Origin: Pseudomonas entomophila
GTDB lineage: Bacteria; Pseudomonadota; Gammaproteobacteria; Pseudomonadales; Pseudomonadaceae
Length of the DNA stretch: 53,080 bases
Assembly (NCBI RefSeq): GCF_013523125.1
Contig: NZ_JAAMQJ010000038.1
Location: forward strand, 1-53,080
Reading direction: 5' to 3'
The position numbers were made by a program, and so were the translations under genes. Below, piece by piece: positions 43,382 through 52,997 of the stretch (positions are counted from its first letter, which is position 1; every line of letters begins with the position of its first letter). The notes under the pieces were generated by a model that saw only the letters and a list, made by a program, of their open reading frames with translations, was not told where the DNA came from and did no database searches.

Positions 43382-45946
43382 TCAGTAGACGTCGCGCCGG
43401 TAACGGCCTTCCTCGATCAGCGCCTGCACCTCGGCCCTGCCCAACACCTCGTTCAGCACGGTGTCCACGCCCGAGGCCATGCCGCGCTGGCTGCCGCACA
43501 GGTACAGGTAAGCGCCTTCGTCCACCCAGGCACGCAAGCGATCGGCCTGCGCACGCAGCGCATCCTGCACGTAGTACTTTTCAGCCTGGTCACGGGAAAA
43601 GGCCAGGTCCAGGTGCGCCAGATCGCCCTGGTGCAGCCACTGTTCAAGCTCGTGTGCACAGTAAAAATCATGATCGCGCTGACGCTCACCGAACAACAGC
43701 CAGTTGCGCGAGTCCCCGGCGACGATGCGCGCCTTGAGCAGGCTGCGCAGACCTGCCAGGCCCGTGCCGTTGCCGATCAGGATCATCGGAGCCGGGGCGT
43801 CGGGCAGGTGGAAGCCGCTGTTGCGCCGCACCCGCAGGGCGGCCACGCCACCCTCGGCCAGGTGCTCGGTCAACCAGCCGGAGCCGAGCCCTGGTACACC
43901 GTGCTCATCCCGTGTCTGTCGCACGATCAGCTCCAGCCACCCGTCGCTGGCGATGGAGGCGATCGAGTAGTCGCGCGGCCCGATCGGGGCCAGCGCGTCC
44001 AGCACCGCCTGGGCCTGCAGGCCGATCAGGTGCTCACGTCCGGTCGGCAGCTGGACGCCGGCCAGCGCCACCTCCAGGCGCATGAAGACGCCGTGACGCT
44101 GCACCGGCGCATCGGCCTGCAACCCCAGCTTCGTCACGAAGGCCTGGATGGCGTCATGGCCATTGCGCGGCAGGACCTCCACCAGGTCACCGGCCACCCA
44201 GGTGGTCGGGGTATCGGTGCTCAGCGCCAGACGAAACACCGGGGCACCCTGGCTGCCGGGGTTGAGCCATACGCGCTCGCGAAGCACCCAGTGCCCATAG
44301 GACGGTGGTTTCCAGGCACGGATCGTCCGAACCCCCGTCAGGTTGGCCAGCGCCTGCTGCCAATGCCCGAGCGCGACAGGATCAGCGTTGTCCACGTCAA
44401 CGGTGGCGAAGGTCTGGCGGGCGCCACAGCCGTCGAGCCAGGCCTGAACCCGCCTGGCGAAACCGCAGAACGCGGGGTACTGCCGGTCGCCCAGGGCGAG
44501 CACGGCATAGCTCAGGTGCGCAAGCGACCAGGCCTGGCCCAGCGCCTGGCGCTCGAACAGGCGCGCGCTGTCGGGTGGCTCGCCATCGCCGAAGGTGCTG
44601 AGCACGAACAGCGCGCGGCGCGTCTCGCGCAGCATCTGCTCGTCCACGGCGCGCAGGGGGTGCACCTGCACCGACAGGCCGGCGGCCTGCAACTGCCCGG
44701 CGCTCTGCCAGGCAAGCTGCTCGGCGAAGCCGCTCTGGCTGGCATAACCGATCAGCCAGCTGTCCTCGCTCGGCGCCACGGGCTGCACGTGCCCGCGGGC
44801 CGCCCGGGCCTGGCGCTGCTTGCGGCGTCGGTCGAGGTACAGCAGCCAGCCGGTGACGAAGAACAGCGGCATGGTCAGGCTGGCAAGGGTGACGAGGATC
44901 CGCCCTGGCAGGCCGAAATAGCTGCCGACGTGCAGGGCATAGACACTGGCCAGTAGCTGCGCCTTGGCGGACTTGTCGTCGAAGCGCTCATGCTGGCGAA
45001 TGGCGCCGGTAACCGGGTCGAGCGTCAGGGTATTGAAGGCGCGCTCGTGTGGCGCCCCATCGAGCAAGTAGAAGATCATGGCCGGCTGACCGGCGGCCAT
45101 CGGCAGGCGCAGGTTGTAAGCGGCCAGCCCCGGCCCGGCCGCGGCGCGCAGCGTCTGCCAGAGCGCGTCAGGGTTGGTCGGCGTGCGTGGCGCCTGGGCA
45201 CTGTCGATCGACGCCGGAGGCTGGCCACGCGCAGCCCGCGCCTGGCCGGATGCGCCTGCCACAGGCGCATCGGCCAGCAGCTGGTTCAAGCCTTGCCGGT
45301 ACCACTCGTACGACCAGAACAGCCCGGTGAGGGCGAACAGCAGGTAGAACAGCAGGCACCAGGTGCCGGCTACCGCATGCAGGTCCCAGTGGAAGGCACG
45401 GCCACGCTTGGCGCCGTCGATCGTCAGCCAGGTGCGCCAGTTCAAGGCATGTCGAGGCCAACGCAGGTACAGCCCCGACAGGCAGAAGAACACCAGCATC
45501 AACGTGCAGGCGCCGGTGATCTGCCGGCCGGTCGGCCCCATGGCGAGGAAGCGGTGCAGACGCAACATCAGGTCGAAAAAGTCCTGACCGGCCATGCCAT
45601 CCTTGAGCGCGCCCGTGTAAGGGTCGGCATAGCGCAATGCGCCGCGCCGTTCACCGGGCGCTGGCGTGAAGAACACGCGCGCCGCTTCCGGTTGACGCAG
45701 GTCGACCCAGAGCATCGATACCCTGTCCTGCTCGGCCGTTTCGACGCGACGGATCAGCTCGGCAGGCGCCAGCCGTTCGCTTGCGTGGGGTTCCACGAGA
45801 CGCATGTCAGGGTTGAACAGGCGCAGCAGCTCGTCCTGGAAGGACCAGAGGGCACCGGTGGCCCCCATCAGCGCCAGCACCAGGCCTGCGGTGATACCGA
45901 ACAGCCAGTGCAGTTGGAATACGGTCTTCTTGAACAACGCCTTCAC
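43382..45946 (-). CDS. PepSY membrane protein fused to CysJ-like flavoreductase
   Basis: 854 residues. The N-terminal part (about 1-385) is a PepSY-associated membrane module with four main transmembrane helices (near 13-35, 150-168, 200-220, 350-370) and heme-ligand-type histidines. A flavodoxin domain follows from about 395 (IGYASQSGFAEQLAWQSA), then an FAD/NAD(P)H reductase with RDYSIAS near 660 and GTGLAGL near 725; the C-terminus ends RYRRDVY like CysJ. It probably moves electrons from NADPH across the inner membrane, for example to reduce ferric siderophores. The TonB-dependent receptor I would expect beside it is not present here. Confidence 0.87.
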   Translation of the reverse strand: MKALFKKTVFQLHWLFGITAGLVLALMGATGALWSFQDELLRLFNPDMRLVEPHASERLAPAELIRRVETAEQDRVSMLWVDLRQPEAARVFFTPAPGERRGALRYADPYTGALKDGMAGQDFFDLMLRLHRFLAMGPTGRQITGACTLMLVFFCLSGLYLRWPRHALNWRTWLTIDGAKRGRAFHWDLHAVAGTWCLLFYLLFALTGLFWSYEWYRQGLNQLLADAPVAGASGQARAARGQPPASIDSAQAPRTPTNPDALWQTLRAAAGPGLAAYNLRLPMAAGQPAMIFYLLDGAPHERAFNTLTLDPVTGAIRQHERFDDKSAKAQLLASVYALHVGSYFGLPGRILVTLASLTMPLFFVTGWLLYLDRRRKQRQARAARGHVQPVAPSEDSWLIGYASQSGFAEQLAWQSAGQLQAAGLSVQVHPLRAVDEQMLRETRRALFVLSTFGDGEPPDSARLFERQALGQAWSLAHLSYAVLALGDRQYPAFCGFARRVQAWLDGCGARQTFATVDVDNADPVALGHWQQALANLTGVRTIRAWKPPSYGHWVLRERVWLNPGSQGAPVFRLALSTDTPTTWVAGDLVEVLPRNGHDAIQAFVTKLGLQADAPVQRHGVFMRLEVALAGVQLPTGREHLIGLQAQAVLDALAPIGPRDYSIASIASDGWLELIVRQTRDEHGVPGLGSGWLTEHLAEGGVAALRVRRNSGFHLPDAPAPMILIGNGTGLAGLRSLLKARIVAGDSRNWLLFGERQRDHDFYCAHELEQWLHQGDLAHLDLAFSRDQAEKYYVQDALRAQADRLRAWVDEGAYLYLCGSQRGMASGVDTVLNEVLGRAEVQALIEEGRYRRDVY

Positions 45947-46168
45947 CCTGTCGTGCCACGTCCATTGCGATCGGCGTGCATTATGCGACGAATGCGAACG
46001 TTTCGCGCCTTGAAGGGGCGTCTTTTACAGGGTCTTTACAAGAGAGGGCGCGATCTGCACGCGTGGCAGCCAGCCGGGAAAGGATTCGCGACCTGTCCAG
46101 TCTCGAACGATGCAGGGCAGGGTACCCAGCGACAGGCCACGATCGCCACGTGGCCTGCCCCAGGCGAT

Positions 46169-47332
46169 TTACAGGTAGAACGCCTTCAGCGGCGGGAAGC
46201 CGTTGAATTCGACGGCGCTGTAGCTGGTGGTGTAGGCACCGGTGGACAGCCAGTACAGGCGGTCGCCGATCGCCAGGTTCAGCGGCAGGCCATACTTGTA
46301 GTGCTCGTACATGATGTCGGCGCTGTCGCAGGTCGGGCCGGCGATCACCACTTCTTCCATCTCGCCCTTCTTCTCGGTCCAGATCGGGAACTTGATGGAC
46401 TCGTCCATGGTTTCGATCAGGCCCGAGAACTTGCCCACGTCGGTGTAGACCCAACGCTCGACGGCGGTGCGCGACTTGCGGGCCACCAGCACCACTTCAC
46501 TGACCAGGATGCCGGCGTTGGCGATCAGCGAGCGGCCTGGCTCGAGAATGATTTCCGGCAGGTCGTCGCCAAAGTCTTCCTTGAGGAAGCGGATGATCTC
46601 TTCGGCGTAGGTTTCCAGGCTGTTGGTGCGGGTGATGTAGTTGGCCGGGAAGCCGCCGCCCATGTTGATCAGCTTCAGCTCGATCCCGTCTTCTTCCTTC
46701 AGGCGTTCGAAGATCACCTTGACCTTGGCGATGGCCGCGTCCCACACGCTGATGTCGCGCTGCTGGGAACCCACGTGGAACGAAATGCCGTAGGGCACCA
46801 GGCCCAGGTCACGGGCGAGGATCAGCAGGTCCATGGCCATGTCGGTCTGGCAGCCGAACTTGCGCGACAGCGGCCAGTCGGCGGTGGTCGAGCCTTCGGT
46901 CAGGATGCGCACGTAGACCTTCGAACCCGGCGCGGCCTTGGCAATGTTGCGCAGGTCGGCTTCCGAGTCGGTCGCGTACAGGCGCACGCCTTTCTCGTAG
47001 AAGTAACGGATGTCCTTGGATTTCTTGATGGTGTTGCCGTAGCTGATGCGATCGGCGCTCACGCCCTGGTTCATCACCTTGTCCAGCTCGTAGATCGAGG
47101 CGATGTCGAAGTTCGAACCCTTGTCCTTGAGCAGGTCGATGATCTCCACGGCCGGGTTGGCCTTGACCGCGTAGTACACCTTGGCGAATTCGAAGCCGGC
47201 GCGCAGGTCGTCGTAGGCCTGGCTGATCATCTGTGTGTCGATGAGGACGAACGGGGTTTCCTGCGTGTCGGCGAACGCCTTCATCTTCTGGAAGGTGTCA
47301 CGCGCGAAATAGTCTTCGACTTGGATCGACAT
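46169..47332 (-). CDS. speC: Ornithine decarboxylase
   Basis: 387 residues from the ATG at 47332; seven further in-frame codons upstream are probably not used. An alanine-racemase-fold PLP enzyme making putrescine from ornithine. The PLP lysine is in VYYAVKANPAVEI, the phosphate-binding glycines in LINMGGGFPANY and EPGRSLIANAG, and the catalytic cysteine in GPTCDSADIMYE. Sequence and length match the ornithine decarboxylase recalled from P. putida. It is preceded by a long leader region. Confidence 0.93.
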   Translation of the reverse strand: MSIQVEDYFARDTFQKMKAFADTQETPFVLIDTQMISQAYDDLRAGFEFAKVYYAVKANPAVEIIDLLKDKGSNFDIASIYELDKVMNQGVSADRISYGNTIKKSKDIRYFYEKGVRLYATDSEADLRNIAKAAPGSKVYVRILTEGSTTADWPLSRKFGCQTDMAMDLLILARDLGLVPYGISFHVGSQQRDISVWDAAIAKVKVIFERLKEEDGIELKLINMGGGFPANYITRTNSLETYAEEIIRFLKEDFGDDLPEIILEPGRSLIANAGILVSEVVLVARKSRTAVERWVYTDVGKFSGLIETMDESIKFPIWTEKKGEMEEVVIAGPTCDSADIMYEHYKYGLPLNLAIGDRLYWLSTGAYTTSYSAVEFNGFPPLKAFYL

Positions 47333-48003
47333 GCTCAAGAACTCCATGGGCAAACGGAAAAGGTAAGTGGCTGTACGCTGAGCGCCCTCTGTATTCCCAC
47401 TTTGGTTCGCCTACTTCCCAAGGCATGTCGCCGAAAGCAAAAAGACCGACCGGGCCTCTGCAAGAGGGCAGGGCGGCCTTGCTGTCTCGTCGTCAGTACT
47501 TGAGCCGCATGGATCGTTTCCAGCATGGACGCTCGGCGCGCACTCTAGGGCGTGAAGCCGGCAAGATCAACTGGTAATCCCGGCGTTTTCGTCGTGGATC
47601 GCCCATTAAAGACGTCTTGCGACACGGATCGAAACCCGCGGATCCATGCAAGATCACAGCAAGCGTCAACTATTGTGGAAGGGCAGGCGATCACGGAGTT
47701 TCCAGGCAAACACGCATACCGCCACGCGTTCGCCGAGTTTCGAGGCGAGAGCCCTCGCAAACGCCTCGAGCGTTCGTTCGCACATGCCGCTTCTGCACAG
47801 CCCACTGCCCGCCTTTGTTCAAATTTATGGTCAGGCCGCGCAGGCATGACAGGTCGTGCACAAGGGCAAATTTTTTTCGCGCTGGCGCTGTTTTTGTCGA
47901 TCGATGGTTGTCGAGTCGGCAGCTCGCTGCCGGCTGTGCACTGAAGGGGCGTACCTTTCGGCCGGTCGGCCGCCGATCGGTTGGGTCTGCCCGGGACTTC
48001 GGG
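47333..48003. other. Long intergenic region between speC and prfC
   Basis: About 715 bp separate the divergent starts of speC and prfC. A 63-codon frame on the minus strand (47335-47526) stops 2 bp before the speC start and might be a leader, but nothing in it is recognisable. CCTCT/AGAGG flank a 3-nt loop near 47455 with a T-run after it on the minus strand. A 130-codon plus frame (47552-47944) lacks a ribosome binding site and family features. The rest looks non-coding; nothing else identified. Confidence 0.5.
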
Positions 48004-48009
48004 TACAAT
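47981..48009 (+). promoter_or_regulatory. Probable prfC promoter
   Basis: TTGGGT (47981-47986) and TACAAT (48004-48009) are separated by 17 bp, 39 bp before the prfC ATG. Read by eye. Confidence 0.6.
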
Positions 48010-48047
48010 CAGCGCCCTTTTTTGATCCTCACGTCAGGCGATTTCCC

Positions 48048-49631
<1,584 letters not shown>

Positions 49632-49638
49632 GTGATCG

Positions 49639-49678
49639 CCGGCCATCGTGACGATCGCGGTGGCCGGTCTGTTCTGTT
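49639..49678 (+). terminator. Terminator-like hairpin after prfC
   Basis: CCGGCCA (49639-49645) and TGGCCGG (49661-49667) form a 7-bp stem followed by TCTGTTCTGTT. It lies 7 bp after the prfC stop. Confidence 0.55.
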
Positions 49679-49702
49679 CAGATTTGACTATAGGATGGCT
49701 TC

Positions 49703-49786
49703 ATCGCGGGCAAGCCCGCTCCCACAGGGTGCTTGCACAGCCATGCCTGACATCGCCCTCGAGTGGGAGCGGGCTTGCCCGCGATG
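49703..49786. repeat. Inverted pair of REP sequences (P. putida-type)
   Basis: ATCGCGGGCAAGCCCGCTCC begins the left copy (49703-49727), and TGGGAGCGGGCTTGCCCGCG begins the right copy (49764-49786), in opposite orientation around a 36-bp spacer. This is the common REP sequence of the P. putida group and supports the taxonomic placement. It occupies part of the 435-bp gap after prfC; the remainder of that gap (49790-49985) shows no gene. Confidence 0.93.
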
Positions 49787-49998
49787 CAGTCACACCCGCT
49801 CTACTCCAGCGCATCCAGCCCTTCGGCCCTTTGCGCCGTGCACGTCATCACTTCCTCTCTCCTTCAAGGCGCCTTTGCCCCGGCCTGTCTTGCAGAAAAC
49901 CGTGCCCTCAACGGCGCCATCCGGCATTTTGCATGATGCCATTTCGACCCTTTCTCTCTAACGCCTTGAAATCCATCGATTTAATGTTTTGACACAGT

Positions 49999-50014
49999 TG
50001 GCATGCCCTGTGCA
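49999..50014 (+). promoter_or_regulatory. Possible sigma-54 promoter
   Basis: TGGCATGCCCTGTGCA has the GG-N10-GC spacing of a -24/-12 promoter (GG at 50000-50001, GC at 50012-50013) and lies 53 bp before the ATG at 50067. It departs from the consensus TTGC at one base. No enhancer-binding protein site was identified. Confidence 0.4.
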
Positions 50015-50066
50015 CTGACCCCTTTGCGAACGGATTTGTTGCTCACTAAAAAAGGCGCCACTCACT

Positions 50067-51005
50067 ATGATCACTTCTGCCGATTACCCATCTGCCGTCT
50101 CCGACGGCAACCGCTCGGGCGTGTCTTGGGCAGCCATCTTCGCTGGCGCGGCCGCGGCGGCCTCGCTGTCGTTGATCCTTGTCATCCTGGGCACGGGCCT
50201 TGGCTTTGCTGCCATGTCGCCGTGGGCCAACGAGGGCGCCAGTGCGAAAGCCCTGGGTATTTCCACGATCGTCTGGTTGTTGATCACACAGATCCTGTCG
50301 TCGGGCCTGGGTGGCTACGTCGCCGGTCGTCTGCGTGTGAAGTGGGCCAATCTGCACGGTGACGAAGTGTACTTCCGCGACACCGCACACGGTTTCCTGT
50401 CGTGGGCTGTGGCGACGCTGGTCGCCGCTACGCTGATCATCAGTGCCGCCGGTAACGTCATCGGTGCAGGCGCCCAGGCCGGTGCTTCCGTCGTCGGTGG
50501 TGTGGCCTCCGGTGCCAGCGCTGCCGTTGGCGCTGCTGCCGACAACGATGGCCGTGGCAGCAACCCGATGGGCTACTTCGTCGACAGCCTGTTCCGCAGC
50601 GAAGGCCCAAGCGGCGTGAGCGAAGATGCCGCCAATGGCGTCGCCAACCGCATCTTCACCAAGGCCCTGGCCGGTGATGGCACCCTGAACGTCGACGACC
50701 GCGCCTACCTGGCCCAGATGGTCGCCCAGCGCACCCGCCTGACCCAGGCCGAAGCCGAAGCCCGCGTCGACCAGGTCTACGCCCAGGCTCGCCAGGCTGC
50801 CGAAGACGCTAAACGTACCGCTCAAGAAGCCGCTGACGCTGCTGCCAAGGCCGCTGCCTGGACCGCCCTGTGGACCTTCATCGCCATGCTGTGCGGCGCC
50901 TTCTTCGCCAGCATCGCCGCGCTGTTCGGTGGTCGTCAGCGTGACTCGGCTCGCTGGATCGAGACCGATGACCGCCGCACCGTGACCCATGCAACGATTC
51001 GCTAA
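50067..51005 (+). CDS. Conserved hypothetical membrane protein
   Basis: 312 residues, family not recognised. N-terminal helices at about 20-45 (SWAAIFAGAAAAASLSLILV), 66-85 and 115-135 are followed by an Ala/Gly-rich stretch, a soluble domain (about 165-235), an Ala-rich helix rich in Gln/Glu/Lys (about 235-275, probable coiled coil) and a last membrane helix (about 278-300). The tail WIETDDRRTVTHATIR is charged. A 24-residue membrane peptide gene follows 36 bp later and ends in a strong terminator, so the two probably form an operon. The repeated Ala-Gly motifs resemble stress-induced membrane proteins, but I do not assign a function. Confidence 0.8.
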   Translation: MITSADYPSAVSDGNRSGVSWAAIFAGAAAAASLSLILVILGTGLGFAAMSPWANEGASAKALGISTIVWLLITQILSSGLGGYVAGRLRVKWANLHGDEVYFRDTAHGFLSWAVATLVAATLIISAAGNVIGAGAQAGASVVGGVASGASAAVGAAADNDGRGSNPMGYFVDSLFRSEGPSGVSEDAANGVANRIFTKALAGDGTLNVDDRAYLAQMVAQRTRLTQAEAEARVDQVYAQARQAAEDAKRTAQEAADAAAKAAAWTALWTFIAMLCGAFFASIAALFGGRQRDSARWIETDDRRTVTHATIR

Positions 51006-51041
51006 CTGACCTATCCGTTCATCGAACAAGGAGAAACGATC

Positions 51042-51116
51042 ATGCGCTCACTTCTGTTGTGGTTCCTGGGTATCCCGATTCCGATCATCATTCTGATCGC
51101 AATCTTCGTGCACTGA
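51042..51116 (+). CDS. 24-residue small membrane protein
   Basis: The frame encodes MRSLLLWFLGIPIPIIILIA then IFVH. It has a strong ribosome binding site (AAGGAG at 51028-51033, 8 nt spacing), an ATG and a TGA. Nearly the whole peptide is one hydrophobic helix interrupted by GIPIP, with one positive charge at the N-terminus. It lies between the 312-residue membrane protein and a perfect terminator. Short frames can arise by chance, but the site and position argue for a real gene. Confidence 0.75.
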   Translation: MRSLLLWFLGIPIPIIILIAIFVH

Positions 51117-51134
51117 TCTGATTTCAGTGGCTTG

Positions 51135-51175
51135 AACGAAAAACGCCGTCATCTGAGATGACGGCGTTTTTCGTT
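51135..51175 (+). terminator. Long perfect terminator hairpin
   Basis: AACGAAAAACGCCGTCATC and GATGACGGCGTTTTTCGTT form a 19-bp perfect stem with a TGA loop, giving an A-run and a T-run on both strands. It lies 18 bp after the small membrane protein gene and may also stop transcription of the convergent MetRS gene. Confidence 0.93.
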
Positions 51176-51268
51176 TGTGGGGGAGGTATGAAGCTCAGAC
51201 AAGCTTGAACTGAATCTAGCATTTCGATCTGCTCTTCCTGCCTTACCACACAAAAGGGACGCTGATGC

Positions 51269-52819
51269 TCAACTCGCTTGCTGATAACGAGGGAAAAGCA
51301 CCTGAATGTCTCCGATGCGATAACCCGGTGAAACGGGGCGACCGTGATCGAAGCAAGGAGACTGACCCGCATCCAGAGAGCCCAGGTTTTGCAACACCTT
51401 GGCCATGCTGTCTGGCATGACAGGCCACAACGCAAGCGCGCCATGACGCAGCGCTTCCAGGCAATCATGCAGGATATGACCTACAAGCACGCGGTTCTCA
51501 GGCTGTTTGATCAATTTGTAAGGCTCGGTGAGATTAACGTGCTGGTCGATTGTTCGGAAAAGAGTCATTGCCAGGGCAATCATCTTGTCGTATTGGAACA
51601 GTCGGGCCTTCGCCCGAGACGCCTGACTGAGAGCGATGATGTGGTGATGAAAATCACTGGCAACAGTCGGCTTTTCGGGCACGACGCCATCAAAATAGCG
51701 GTTGACCATGCCTATGATGCAATTGAGGCAATTGCCCACCGTATTGGCGAGGTGCGCGTTGTAGCATTCTATGAGGCGCGAATGCGCGAAGTCCGAGTCG
51801 CTGCCGCCAACCGGGCCCGTGCTGGCCAAGAAAAAACGGATGCTGTCTACACCAAGTTCTTCACAGTAACGGCGTAGAACGTCGATGCCGATGAAGTTGC
51901 CCATGCTCTTCGACATTTTCTCGCCTTCACGTATCCAGAAACCGTGGGCAAGGATATGGCGTGGCACACTCAGCCATTGGTTCCCTTGTACCTGTTGCAG
52001 GGCCAGCAACAGGGCGGGCCAGATGACTGCATGGAACCAGAGGATATCCTTGCCAACCACCTGGAGTGCTGCGGGCCACAAGTGGCGACGTTCGACAGTG
52101 TCGATGGCAGTCAGATAATTGAACAGGGCATCGACCCACACGTAAACCACATGTGAAGCGTCGCCAGGAACAGTGATTCCCCACGCATCGTCGCCACGCC
52201 TCGAAATGGGAATGTCACTCAGTCCCTCTTGAATCCTTGCAATGATTTCTGCGGTACGGCTTGCGGGATGAATGCTCAACTCACCGGTCGTGAGTAGCGA
52301 TAGCAAAGGCGCCTGGTAGCGACTCAGGCGAAAGAAGTAGTTTTTCTCAGTGCGCTGAATCAAAGGCTTTTTGTTGACGGGCGACGTGTATCCGTACTGC
52401 TTGGCCTTGGCGTCGGGTACGTATTCTTCTTGGCCAGCATCATACCAACCGACATAGTCGCCTAGGTAGACATCCCCGGTCGCCATCAGCTGTTCAATGC
52501 GTTTGCGTACGGTTGCCTTGTGTCGTGGCTCACTCGTCCTGATGAAGTCCTCGAAGTCGATATTGAAGGCTGTGAATGCCTGACGAAATGCATCGGCATT
52601 GTTGTCTGCCCACACCGCCACTGGCAGGTCTCGAGCGTGTGCAGCCTCGATCACCTTCGTGGAGTGTTCGTCCGTTCCGGTCAGCAAGAATTTTTCATGA
52701 TTTTCGAGTTGTGCCGTGCGTGCGCCGATATCTGCGAGCAGGGTAGAGAACAGGTGGCCAATGTGAGGCGCGTCATTGACGTAGTAGATGGGCGTTGTGA
52801 AATAGCGGCCTGATTTCAT
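51269..52819 (-). CDS. Additional methionyl-tRNA synthetase (short, no zinc knuckle)
   Basis: 516 residues from the ATG at 52819 (MKSGRYFTTPIYYVNDAPHI); 16 further codons upstream begin at a TTG inside the IS30 inverted repeat and are unlikely to be used. Class I signatures are intact: HIGH in APHIGHLFS and GEKMSKSMGNF. The connective insertion reads YVGWYDAGQEEYV and lacks the zinc-binding cysteines of the usual enzyme; there is also no C-terminal tRNA-binding domain. This resembles the alphaproteobacterial/organellar subclass, not the roughly 680-residue housekeeping MetG of pseudomonads. Lower GC and the adjacent IS30 ends suggest transfer. It may give resistance to a MetRS inhibitor, by analogy with known duplicate MetRS genes. 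Confidence 0.88.
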   Translation of the reverse strand: MKSGRYFTTPIYYVNDAPHIGHLFSTLLADIGARTAQLENHEKFLLTGTDEHSTKVIEAAHARDLPVAVWADNNADAFRQAFTAFNIDFEDFIRTSEPRHKATVRKRIEQLMATGDVYLGDYVGWYDAGQEEYVPDAKAKQYGYTSPVNKKPLIQRTEKNYFFRLSRYQAPLLSLLTTGELSIHPASRTAEIIARIQEGLSDIPISRRGDDAWGITVPGDASHVVYVWVDALFNYLTAIDTVERRHLWPAALQVVGKDILWFHAVIWPALLLALQQVQGNQWLSVPRHILAHGFWIREGEKMSKSMGNFIGIDVLRRYCEELGVDSIRFFLASTGPVGGSDSDFAHSRLIECYNAHLANTVGNCLNCIIGMVNRYFDGVVPEKPTVASDFHHHIIALSQASRAKARLFQYDKMIALAMTLFRTIDQHVNLTEPYKLIKQPENRVLVGHILHDCLEALRHGALALWPVMPDSMAKVLQNLGSLDAGQSPCFDHGRPVSPGYRIGDIQVLFPRYQQAS

Positions 52820-52842
52820 TGTCCATGTCCATGCTGAGGGAG

Positions 52843-52869
52843 GGGCGGCCTCAGGTTCCAAGTGCAACA
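52843..52869. repeat. IS30-family terminal inverted repeat (end of a remnant)
   Basis: 27 bp starting GGGCGGCCTCAG and ending CCAAGTGCAACA. It matches 52953-52979 at 23 of 27 positions. It directly follows the transposase stop codon of the fragment at 52871 in the minus direction, so it is that copy's right end. The MetRS ATG lies 24 bp outside it. Confidence 0.75.
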
Positions 52870-52870
52870 G

Positions 52871-52954
52871 TCAGTTGATAATGTTGAGCCGATTGGTTGC
52901 CAGCAGTTGCAGATGATCCGTCAACACTTCAACAGGGAATTTCCAGCCCAATGG
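52871..52954 (-). pseudogene. IS30-family transposase, C-terminal fragment
   Basis: The minus strand reads LGWKFPVEVLTDHLQLL followed by ATNRLNIIN and a stop. This resembles the C-terminus of IS30 transposases, where LGWKTPxEVF-type sequence precedes the end. The fragment is cut at about 52954, where the inverted repeat of another IS30 copy in the opposite orientation begins. Only about 27 codons remain. Confidence 0.7.
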
Positions 52955-52979
52955 GCGGTCTCAGTGACCAAGTGCAACA
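52953..52979. repeat. IS30-family left terminal inverted repeat
   Basis: 27 bp starting GGGCGGTCTCAG and ending CCAAGTGCAACA, 18 bp before the transposase ATG. It is nearly the same sequence as 52843-52869, exactly 110 bp away. Confidence 0.75.
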
Positions 52980-52997
52980 CCCGAGGTAAGGTGCTGC

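Noticed and set aside
47552..47944. 130-codon frame between speC and prfC
   Set aside because: No ribosome binding site, no recognisable family features, and it overlaps equally long frames in other phases.
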